Made by a program: the position numbers and the translations under genes. A DNA stretch of 53,435 nucleotides. Source: Candidatus Magasanikbacteria bacterium CG_4_10_14_0_2_um_filter_33_14. GTDB taxonomy: Bacteria > Patescibacteriota > Patescibacteriia > Magasanikbacterales > UBA922. Where the stretch lies: NCBI GenBank assembly GCA_002793035.1, contig PFPL01000043.1:317-53751 (forward strand), read 5' to 3'. The notes under the pieces were generated by a model that was not told the origin of the DNA, searched no databases, and saw only the letters and a program-made list of their open reading frames with translations. Every line of letters begins with the position of its first letter. Position 1 is the stretch's first letter. Shown here one piece after another: positions 10,640 through 19,088 of the stretch.

Positions 10640-12684
10640 AAAATAAAGAATCTTTAAAAAAATTGGAGGTTGTTGATAGTAAGCAAGAAAGACAAGAAAC
10701 AAGTTTATTGTTAAAGGCATTAGATTCTTTTGGAGTTTCTTCGAAAAGGTGGGAGAGAGAATTGGATTTTTTAGAAAGCGACGATACAGATACTGATCTT
10801 GATGGGGATCTTGATCTAGAGGGTCTTATAGATGATGTGGGAAAACGAGTAGAAGAAAAAAAGAAAGACGAAATAAAAAAGCTCAAAAAAACGATTTTGC
10901 CTATAGAAGTAGACGGAAATTTATCAAATATTTCAGAGTTGAGTAAAGAAAGGGCAGATATTATTGAAGATATACAAAAGGTAGAAGAAGGTTTTGACAT
11001 CGAAAATCCAGAGTTTTCAATTGAAGTTCAACAATCTATTGAAGTGTTAAATCATCTTTGTAGTGAAAATATTCATGATAGACAAAAATTATATGATGCT
11101 ATTTATCATAGTAATCAAGATTTGGTCCCTCTGTTAAAGTATATGGAAAAGAATCCTAAAGAATTAATAACTAAAGTTTTACCAAAAATAAAAAATTTAG
11201 AATCAAGATTAATATTAATTAATGAATATAGTGTGATACTAACACTCGCTGGGGTTGATGTTATAGCTTTGAACGAAGATGTAATGACGCAAGCTAAATA
11301 TAGTAATGATGATATAAAAGACAATCTTCTTTATGAGAAAAGAGAAAAGGATTTATTAAATAGTAAAAATGAAAAGAAAAAAAATGCTTTTATTGTTGAA
11401 GATTGTTTGGACAGAATCATGGGGAAGATTGACACAAACATTGAATGGGCTCTGTCAATATACTCAGCATCACTTGATGAAAGCGTAATAGGTGATGGAA
11501 AGATTAGACTAGAAATCAAAAAAGGTTTTGAAAATAAAATACGTGAGATTATAAATGGCTTAAAAGATGTTCAGCCGTTTGAAGTTTTGAAATTATATAG
11601 TTTATTACAAAAAAATGAAATAAATACAGATAGCATTATCGGTGTTCGAGATTTGGGTTATGTAACTGAGGATGCTTTTAGTAAAACAACAGTTAATTCA
11701 GAAAATTATCAAGAAATTTTTCTTAAGTTCAATGAATATTCCGTATTTTTAGAAAAATATCGTTCTAGAATGATATTGGAAAATATTTTAATTGAATTGT
11801 CAGGTGATAATTTGTTATTAGCATTGAGTTTACATGATAGAGAATACAAAAAGACGTTAGGAAGGGACTTCTTTAGAGAAATTATACAGAAAAGATTTAA
11901 CGATGAATTGGCAAAATCACCGCTTGACGCTTTGAAATTTTGTGAAGAATTGCCAGACAGCACGGATTCATTGGAATATCATTACTCAATGATATTAGGA
12001 TTAAAAGATAAAAAATCAATTTTATCATTATTAAAAAGTAATAAACTTAAAGATAGAATAGAGAAAAATATTATACGTCGTTATGATTTAGAACATAGTA
12101 TTTTAAGTTTATTTGTAGAAGGTCTAGAAAGTGGAGTTAAAAGTGTGGTGGACTTTTATCGTGAATTACCAGATGATTTTAATAAGGTTGTAATTTCCCA
12201 AAAGATAGTTTCTCATTTTTGGCTTAGTTTGGATAGCAATCTACCTGAAAAAGAAAAAGGAATAAAAACAAAAGAATATTTTGCAGACAAATTAGATATT
12301 TTGGCAGAAATGATGTGGTCTAAAGATTCTGATAATAATATGGTGTGGCAAATCAGCAATGCTTTTACGAATGGTGGAGGTGTGGTTCAGTTAGATATGA
12401 TAAAAGATATAGTTAAAAGAGACAATAGGCTTACAACACTTGCAAAGTTGAATTTAGGTTCATTGAAAATGATGTATGATCGTATTGTGGCAGAGGATTT
12501 ATTGTCAGATGATGAGTTCAAAAAAATATACAATGCCTGTTTGAAACACAGACCTCAGGATATTCTTTTTTTTAGAGAAATATTTAAAGATAAAGTTGAT
12601 ATATCTGATGATGATTATGCAGCGTCTTTGGCTGAATTATACAAAAATCAAGATGAAAAAATTTTTTTTGGAAATTCTCATTGA
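10636..12684 (+). CDS. Large helical hypothetical protein, N-terminal portion (possibly one gene with 12686..15733)
   Basis: Long ORF; reading frame breaks at AAAAAATTTTTTTT. Confidence 0.7.
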   Translation: MKNKESLKKLEVVDSKQERQETSLLLKALDSFGVSSKRWERELDFLESDDTDTDLDGDLDLEGLIDDVGKRVEEKKKDEIKKLKKTILPIEVDGNLSNISELSKERADIIEDIQKVEEGFDIENPEFSIEVQQSIEVLNHLCSENIHDRQKLYDAIYHSNQDLVPLLKYMEKNPKELITKVLPKIKNLESRLILINEYSVILTLAGVDVIALNEDVMTQAKYSNDDIKDNLLYEKREKDLLNSKNEKKKNAFIVEDCLDRIMGKIDTNIEWALSIYSASLDESVIGDGKIRLEIKKGFENKIREIINGLKDVQPFEVLKLYSLLQKNEINTDSIIGVRDLGYVTEDAFSKTTVNSENYQEIFLKFNEYSVFLEKYRSRMILENILIELSGDNLLLALSLHDREYKKTLGRDFFREIIQKRFNDELAKSPLDALKFCEELPDSTDSLEYHYSMILGLKDKKSILSLLKSNKLKDRIEKNIIRRYDLEHSILSLFVEGLESGVKSVVDFYRELPDDFNKVVISQKIVSHFWLSLDSNLPEKEKGIKTKEYFADKLDILAEMMWSKDSDNNMVWQISNAFTNGGGVVQLDMIKDIVKRDNRLTTLAKLNLGSLKMMYDRIVAEDLLSDDEFKKIYNACLKHRPQDILFFREIFKDKVDISDDDYAASLAELYKNQDEKIFFGNSH

Positions 12685-12685
12685 A

Positions 12686-15600
12686 ATGTATGATAATGGT
12701 ATAATAAATGAAAATAATGAGGAAGAATTTTTTGTCGAAATTTTAAAAAATAATAGTGCTGATGACGTAGAGAGACTAAAATTTTTTGCAAAAGAAGTCT
12801 CTGTTTTTAGTAGTCAATATAAACATATTTTTAATATGTTTAATAGAGATTTGAGTATAATGTATCAGCAAGATCCTGCTAGTCTAAAAGAAGTATTTTC
12901 TTTTTTCAAAAAAATTAGTAATTCATTAAATCAATTGCAGACGAATGACGTAAAAACTTTGTTAATGGATGTCAAGGGAAATATGGGTATGTTTGACTTG
13001 GTTGGTAATATATTAGCTAATTTGGATTTTAAAATAGATACTTCTGCTCTGTTAGATACTGTTTCTAAAAATCCAGATTCAGGAGAAAAACTTTTGGACT
13101 TCTTTTCAAATCATAGAGAAGATTTTGATAAAAATTATAACAAAGAGATCTCTAATCTTATAATCAAAAATGGTGATAAAATTGCCCTAATGGATGCAGA
13201 AAAACAGAATGAGTTTGTAGATTCTTTGAATGAAGTCCAGCGTATATACAACAACTCAAAGCATGTACATCTTGCACCAGCCCTTATGTCTAAGTTATTT
13301 GAAAACGTAGGAGATATAGAAAATCTAGTATCTGTGGCTAACGAACTTTCTAATAGTAAGTTACCTTTCATTGGCAAAGGTATTTCCAAATTTGTTTTTG
13401 AGGGAGAAAGAAATATTACGGAAATAGTTGAAGCTGTTAATGAAGTTGTTGATATTATTGAGGATAACAATTTGTCAATTGTTACTGCTCATGAAATATA
13501 CAAAACTGTAGAAAATATGTTAGTTCTTAATAGGAAAGAGAAGGAACAATATATAGAAATTTTGGGTTTGATAGATTCCAGTCCTTCTCAAGAAATTAAA
13601 CATATTTCTTTTGAGTTAGTTGCTGAAGTAATAAAAGCAGACAACCCTCTCAAGGCTTATCGCACTATTGAAAGTATTTTTGTAAAGAATAATCTACCTT
13701 TAGTGGGAAAGCTTTATCGAGTGTTTGAAACATTGTATCCTCAAAAGAGACTAGATGATAACTTGAAGTTGGAAGTTACTAGTCCCTATTTGCGTAGTAT
13801 AGAAGGTCCGAAGAGATTTCGTACTATATTTAGAGATTTATTAAAGGTTCATATTGATTCTGATAATAGATCTTTGCGTTTATTTTTGGAATCACTTCAA
13901 GAAGGTGAAACTATGTTAGCTCAAGTAGAGGGAGATGGAAAACATGAGCCAACAAAAAGAGAACTAAAGAAATTAGAACATTTTATAACAAAATTAAATA
14001 CATTATTTTTGAGTTCGCAGCTACATTCTATAGAATCTGGAGTGGAATTAAATAGTGATTTGACTATTGATCAAATAAAAGATTCTTACAAAAATTTGAA
14101 ATCTAGTTTGGATCAAATAAGCGTATCTCTTGGGATGGAGAGTGGAAACACTGTCAGTGAAAACATGATAACTCTGTTTTGTGGACAACTCGGTTACAAA
14201 AGTATTGAAGATGTATTAACAAGAATGAAGACATCAAAAGCTATAGCTCATCAAAGATCTATGGATATGGTGAGCGCTGCACCAGATGGTTATTTGAAAA
14301 TTAACAGAGGAGATTTATTGAAGGGTACTGATGGTTCTAGTATGGGGGTTATTCTAGAATCAGGTCCAATTGCTAGAGAGTGTATTGGAGCTGGTGCTAC
14401 GTCTGATTTCACACCCCATGATATAGATTTTCAATTGATGGACTCTAGTATTGAAGGAATTCAGGATTTTGAGACTATCGTAAGAACATCTATTTCCACT
14501 GGATATGGTGATGTACTTATGGTAGTAAAAGATAGAGGTCAATATAATATAACCAGAAATACTGATAGTGAAATGGTGAATGATTATGATCGCGGTAAGT
14601 ATGAATTATATTTATCACCAATACTTGGCAAAGAGCATTATGGAATTAGAACTGGTCTGTCTGCTACAGAAATAGATTTTCTTATTTTGGAGCAAGAGTT
14701 TGATCAAAGAAACCATGAAACATTGTTTTTGGACATTGTTGAGAATGGATATTATATCCCAGTCACAGATCAAACAGGTAAAATAATTTTTACACCAGAG
14801 ATGTATGAGGAGTATCGTCGTTTTTATAGAGGTGTCGAATTGTATAGTGGTGATGATATGGAAATCGTAGAGATGTCACAAGATATGGCGCATAGTGCAG
14901 AAATAGAAAAATTATCAGAAGAAATGAAAAATGAAAGAGGTGATATTTTGGAGATGTTTGAAGGGATAAGAGGGATAATTTCTGAAGTGCTAGTAGAAAG
15001 TGAAATACCATTAAAAGATGACTTGGACATGAGTATTGTTGGAGCTGAATTATCTAGCTCTGGGTCTACAGGCAGAGGTACAAACAAACTAGGTGATTTT
15101 GATTTTGATTTAATACTCAGACTAGATAGTTCAGATGCTTCGAAAGTTAAAGAAGTGATTGGTTTGCTTTGTAATAGATTTGGTGTCAACAAAAGTAGTG
15201 ATGAAGTTGTAACTTTGGCAGGAACAGACACTACAGACTTGGGTCAATTGCGTATACTCAAGGCTAATATTGGTGGAAAAGAAATTGGAATAGATATTGC
15301 TTTTGTGGGAAAGTCTGGAGATGTCTTGTATGCATCCCATGACGCTGTAAGAGATAGATTGTCTTGGATAAAAGAAAATGTGGGAGAAAAAGCTCATGAT
15401 GACGTAAAAGCTAATATTGTACTTACTAAAAAAGTGTTGACTGAAGGTGGTGCATATAAGAAAGTTGAGCATGGTTCTATCGGTGGTATTGGTGTAGAAA
15501 ATTGGATATTGTCAAATGGTGGAAATATGTTGGAAGCTTTTAGGACTTTTAAAGAAGCGGCTTATGATGAAAATAATAATAGACTACCACTTAGCGAATT

Positions 15601-15733
15601 TCAAAAAAAGTACAGAATCCTTGATCCTGGTACAAATGTTAAATATAATAACCATAGTGATTTTGCTCAAACTCTCAAAGAAGGTGGCTATGAAAGAATT
15701 TTAGATGTGATTGATAAGTATATTCCAACCTAA
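12686..15733 (+). CDS. Large helical protein with C-terminal Pol-beta/CCA-OAS-like nucleotidyltransferase motif
   Basis: GSTGRGTNKLGDFDFDLIL (GS..GT...DxD) and a third acidic segment IGIDIAFV; ATG at 12686 follows the upstream TGA (listed ORF opens at 12596). Confidence 0.65.
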   Translation: MYDNGIINENNEEEFFVEILKNNSADDVERLKFFAKEVSVFSSQYKHIFNMFNRDLSIMYQQDPASLKEVFSFFKKISNSLNQLQTNDVKTLLMDVKGNMGMFDLVGNILANLDFKIDTSALLDTVSKNPDSGEKLLDFFSNHREDFDKNYNKEISNLIIKNGDKIALMDAEKQNEFVDSLNEVQRIYNNSKHVHLAPALMSKLFENVGDIENLVSVANELSNSKLPFIGKGISKFVFEGERNITEIVEAVNEVVDIIEDNNLSIVTAHEIYKTVENMLVLNRKEKEQYIEILGLIDSSPSQEIKHISFELVAEVIKADNPLKAYRTIESIFVKNNLPLVGKLYRVFETLYPQKRLDDNLKLEVTSPYLRSIEGPKRFRTIFRDLLKVHIDSDNRSLRLFLESLQEGETMLAQVEGDGKHEPTKRELKKLEHFITKLNTLFLSSQLHSIESGVELNSDLTIDQIKDSYKNLKSSLDQISVSLGMESGNTVSENMITLFCGQLGYKSIEDVLTRMKTSKAIAHQRSMDMVSAAPDGYLKINRGDLLKGTDGSSMGVILESGPIARECIGAGATSDFTPHDIDFQLMDSSIEGIQDFETIVRTSISTGYGDVLMVVKDRGQYNITRNTDSEMVNDYDRGKYELYLSPILGKEHYGIRTGLSATEIDFLILEQEFDQRNHETLFLDIVENGYYIPVTDQTGKIIFTPEMYEEYRRFYRGVELYSGDDMEIVEMSQDMAHSAEIEKLSEEMKNERGDILEMFEGIRGIISEVLVESEIPLKDDLDMSIVGAELSSSGSTGRGTNKLGDFDFDLILRLDSSDASKVKEVIGLLCNRFGVNKSSDEVVTLAGTDTTDLGQLRILKANIGGKEIGIDIAFVGKSGDVLYASHDAVRDRLSWIKENVGEKAHDDVKANIVLTKKVLTEGGAYKKVEHGSIGGIGVENWILSNGGNMLEAFRTFKEAAYDENNNRLPLSEFQKKYRILDPGTNVKYNNHSDFAQTLKEGGYERILDVIDKYIPT

Positions 15734-15760
15734 CCTAGATAAATTATATTTTTATTATAA

Positions 15761-15792
15761 AAAACAGACTTTGTTATAAGTCTGTTTTTTGT
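15761..15792. terminator. Bidirectional intrinsic terminator between convergent genes
   Basis: AAAACAGACTTtgttatAAGTCTGTTTTTT. Confidence 0.75.
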
Positions 15793-15796
15793 TTTA

Positions 15797-17770
15797 TTAA
15801 CCGTGTTTTCCTAATCCTATACCACCTTGTTTGCCTCTGTTTCTATTTGGTTTTGCATTCCTACTACGTGTAGGATGTTCATGACCTGTTTTTGGTCTCA
15901 GTGTATCTTTTCTGTCTACAGGGTGCATATTTTTAGGCCTTTCGAATAGTTGTTTCTTTCTAATACTAAATGGCGGAGGTGGCGGAGGTGGCGGTGGTGG
16001 TGGGGGAGGAGGAGGAGGAGGTGGTGGTGGTGGATCTATAGTTTCATCGTCATTATCTGGTAATTCACCAGGAGGTACAGGTTCTGGATTTTCATTTTCA
16101 GAATCAGGTAGCTCACCAGGAGGTTTAGGAAATTCAACTCCATCACCGTTTTTTGGTTGGTGATTTATTGGAGTCGGCAATTCACCTGGTCTTTTTGGTG
16201 GGATTGGATTTTTTTCTTCTATTTCATTGTTAGGTGGTTGTTCAGCAGGAGGTACAGGTTCTGGATTTTCATTTTCAGAATCAGGTAGCTCACCAGGAGG
16301 TTCTGTGTCTTCATTATCTACATCTTCTAATTCACCAGGAGGTTCAGGTTCTTCATCATTAGGTGGTTCTGGCGGTTCAGGACCATCTCCTGTAGGAGGT
16401 TTTGTTTTTTCATTTTTTTTGTTCTTTTTTTCGTTATAGATCATACCTTCTACTGTATGGGGTAGTGGTATTTTACTTGTTTGGGTAGCTTGACTGATTG
16501 TTGTTGTAGAATCATCAGATTTATCAGTATCTGATGGCTCTGAAACTTTTGATTCTTCCTTTTTTGTTTTTGATTTTTGAGTTGTGGCAGTTTTTTCTGC
16601 TGGTTTTCCTTCCATCTCTGCCATAGTAAGCTCAGAGGTATCTAGTGAAACTGTAAGTAGTACAAAGCGTTGTAAATATTTGTCGAGGATTTGTTGTAGT
16701 TTTTTTGGTAATCTTTCTTTATGGCGATTATAAGTTTTTATGAGATTAGATTCCATGGCTTTCCCATTTTTTTCTTCTGCTTGTTTGAAACTTTTTGCAT
16801 ATCTTTTTAAAGCCTCGTTATCTTTTCTAAGTAGGTGTAATGTTTTTTTGTCTTTGGTGAGACTAATCAAAGTTTCATATTCACTTTGTAAATCTTGTAA
16901 ATCTTTTTTTATTAATTCTACTGTTTCTTGTTCATTGTGCATGTCCACACCTTCTTTCTTTGGGGTTATAGTTTTTTCACCCAGTGCTTCAAAAGTTAGA
17001 TCAATTTTTCCTGTATCACCAAAATCACCTTTATCAAAAGCTTCCAAAATAAAATCTTTTACATCTTCAAGAACGATTTCACTTAGTTTTTGGTTTTTTT
17101 CTGCATTTCCTTCAACACTGGCGTGAGTTTGGAATTTTATACCAATATTGTTGATTAAATTCAAAACAGTTTTGGTATCAAGTTTGTAGCCGGCTTCTTG
17201 TAGTTCTGTCTTATATTCGTTTATTTGTTCAGAGATTAGTTGTGATACTTGCTGAATTAATTCCATTTGAGAAGTTGCTATATCAAAAGTTTTATAATCA
17301 CGTGCCCAACTTCTGCCAATCTCTATGCTTTTTGCTGCACTTTGTAAATGCATTGCGGGTACGCCTTGTTCCGCTTCTTCAATTTTTTGAGCACTTTCTG
17401 CATCATTTTCTTTTACAATTTTTATCAAACCTTCTAAACCTACGCCTTCACCTTGTTTACTTTGTGTATCCATCTTTGTTGTTTCAGTTGAGGTATCTTC
17501 ATCTTTTACTACTACAGTTTTCAATTTTTCACGGACCATTCCTCCTGTAAATAAAAAAGCAATCAAAAGATTGCTAACAGTTTTTGTAAATTTATTGTCT
17601 CTCATTTTTTTCAAAAGAGTGGGTTTGTCCAAATCTGCAAACTCATGTAGTGACGCGCTTACTGTATCAGGGTCAGGTGTAGTTTCAAATTTTAGAGGTT
17701 CTACCAATGATTGGCCATCTATTTGATCTAATTGATCCTGGTCAAAATGTTCACGATTTTTTTCAGACAT
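15797..17770 (-). CDS. Proline-rich, possibly cell-surface/structural hypothetical protein
   Basis: One TM (VSNLLIAFLFTGGMV), coiled middle, repeats PPGELPDSENENPEPVPP, long polyproline run. Confidence 0.7.
   Translation of the reverse strand: MSEKNREHFDQDQLDQIDGQSLVEPLKFETTPDPDTVSASLHEFADLDKPTLLKKMRDNKFTKTVSNLLIAFLFTGGMVREKLKTVVVKDEDTSTETTKMDTQSKQGEGVGLEGLIKIVKENDAESAQKIEEAEQGVPAMHLQSAAKSIEIGRSWARDYKTFDIATSQMELIQQVSQLISEQINEYKTELQEAGYKLDTKTVLNLINNIGIKFQTHASVEGNAEKNQKLSEIVLEDVKDFILEAFDKGDFGDTGKIDLTFEALGEKTITPKKEGVDMHNEQETVELIKKDLQDLQSEYETLISLTKDKKTLHLLRKDNEALKRYAKSFKQAEEKNGKAMESNLIKTYNRHKERLPKKLQQILDKYLQRFVLLTVSLDTSELTMAEMEGKPAEKTATTQKSKTKKEESKVSEPSDTDKSDDSTTTISQATQTSKIPLPHTVEGMIYNEKKNKKNEKTKPPTGDGPEPPEPPNDEEPEPPGELEDVDNEDTEPPGELPDSENENPEPVPPAEQPPNNEIEEKNPIPPKRPGELPTPINHQPKNGDGVEFPKPPGELPDSENENPEPVPPGELPDNDDETIDPPPPPPPPPPPPPPPPPPPPPFSIRKKQLFERPKNMHPVDRKDTLRPKTGHEHPTRSRNAKPNRNRGKQGGIGLGKHG
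16070..16125. repeat. 56-nt exact direct repeat, copy 1
   Basis: aggaggtacaggttctggattttcattttcagaatcaggtagctcaccaggaggtt. Confidence 0.9.
16247..16302. repeat. 56-nt exact direct repeat, copy 2
   Basis: Same 56 nt as 16070-16125. Confidence 0.9.
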
Positions 17771-18012
17771 AATAGAAATTTAAATAAATTGTTATTATTT
17801 TTATTATATCACATTTTATTGTAGTAGAAAAATTTACTCACTTAGTTGATTTTGGGTAAATTTATAAGCCTGTTTGATCAAATTGTTCGTTATTATATTT
17901 TTATAGAAAAATATACTGATGAACGAATTGTTTTTTATTTTTATTATTTTAAAATATTTTTGAGAATTGGTTGGGGTTACTCACTGTGTAAACAGTTTTC
18001 ACCCCACTCGAA

Positions 18013-18348
18013 TCACGTGTGATTTCGCCAGCCAGTGGAGAACTTGGTCTCCCACTGAGAACGGTGGCGACAGATCGTGGGCTCTGGGTCTTTCCCATTG
18101 TCCCAACGTGATTTGCGGATTTCGTATCCGCGGATTAGCCGGTAGATCCTGTCGGGGGAGTGCTTGAACGTTTTGGCGTTCAGGCGCTTCAACTGACGAA
18201 GCATCTTCCGGCGTGGACGGGACATCAGGCTCTTGGGGAACCTGCTCAGCTGTTCACCGAGCTGGATGAGAGTTTTGTTTTCGAAACGAAGTGTACTCTC
18301 ACGAGTAGACTTAGTCTCGTATCGGGGACGCCGGGTGGTTTTACCCAC
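18013..18348 (-). CDS. Small basic hypothetical protein in GC-richer island
   Basis: SD AAAAAGGAGTT 3 nt before the GTG start; 111 aa, Arg/Lys rich. Confidence 0.55.
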   Translation of the reverse strand: MGKTTRRPRYETKSTRESTLRFENKTLIQLGEQLSRFPKSLMSRPRRKMLRQLKRLNAKTFKHSPDRIYRLIRGYEIRKSRWDNGKDPEPTICRHRSQWETKFSTGWRNHT

Positions 18349-18378
18349 GGGAACTCCTTTTTGTTGTGTCTATCACAA

Positions 18379-18417
18379 CATTTCAAATTTTCAATTTTAT
18401 TTTCAAAATTTGAAATG
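18379..18417. repeat. AT-rich perfect inverted repeat (13-bp arms)
   Basis: CATTTCAAATTTT...AAAATTTGAAATG just upstream of the 18348 start on the minus strand. Confidence 0.9.
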
Positions 18418-18488
18418 ATGGGTGAACAATCTTTTTAGGGATTATTCGCCAACATAGAGTTAGTTTCGGGGCTTCACGTCAGATGACG

Positions 18489-18908
18489 TTAGGCTCCACG
18501 AATACCAAACTCTTCGATGATCTGGCCTGCACGGTTGATACACCATCTGTCCAGATCTCTGAACAGCTTGGTGGGCAGGGAGGTGATCATCTCGTACAGC
18601 GTGTCGTAGTGGCACACCAGCTTGCGCAGGTGGCCAAGCGACTTCTTGTACGAGGGAGATCCCTTCGTGGCATCGCAGAAGTGTCCGAGACGAATCTCGA
18701 GTTCCTGCGACATCGTCGTGATAGCGCCTTGGGCGCTATCCCCCAGATCGAGCCAGTTGGGGATGTCTCGGTAGCGGTTACCAGCCTCGATCAGGTGCTC
18801 TGCGGCAAGCATTCCCTGAATGAGAAGGTCGAAGTCGCTACAGTGAGTTTTCTTGGCAAGCTCGCGCTCACCAGCCTGCCAGACATCGTAAAGGGGGGCG
18901 TTCAGCAT
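18489..18908 (-). CDS. Hypothetical protein in GC-richer island
   Basis: SD AAGGAGTcagcaATG; 139 aa globular-looking composition. Confidence 0.55.
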   Translation of the reverse strand: MLNAPLYDVWQAGERELAKKTHCSDFDLLIQGMLAAEHLIEAGNRYRDIPNWLDLGDSAQGAITTMSQELEIRLGHFCDATKGSPSYKKSLGHLRKLVCHYDTLYEMITSLPTKLFRDLDRWCINRAGQIIEEFGIRGA

Positions 18909-19007
18909 TGCTGACTCCTTGACTGTATAGCAAATTCACCAACCGTCAGTGTAACTCCAGACATCTCACAAAATGAGACCGGCCTTTACGGTTGTCGTGT
19001 TTTTTCA

Positions 19008-19058
19008 CAACAATTTATTTTTATGTTTATAAAAAACAAATCGTTGTGAAAAAATTAC
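19008..19058. repeat. Long AT-rich inverted repeat
   Basis: TTTTTTCACAACaATTT...AAATcGTTGTGAAAAAA. Confidence 0.85.
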
Positions 19059-19059
19059 A

Positions 19060-19088
19060 ATAAAAAGAACCCCTTACAAAAGAGGTTC
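19060..19088 (-). terminator. Intrinsic terminator of minus-strand RNA unit
   Basis: Minus: GAACCTCTT-TTGT-AAGGGGTTC-TTTTTATT, 9-bp stem then U-run. Confidence 0.75.

Noticed and set aside
15970-16035. GGTGG/GGAGG repeats as a CRISPR or G-quadruplex array
   Set aside because: They encode the polyproline tract of the minus-strand protein; no spacer-repeat structure. No CRISPR array was seen anywhere.
18483-18914. 143-aa plus-strand ORF antisense to 18489-18908
   Set aside because: The minus-strand ORF has a strong SD and more protein-like composition.
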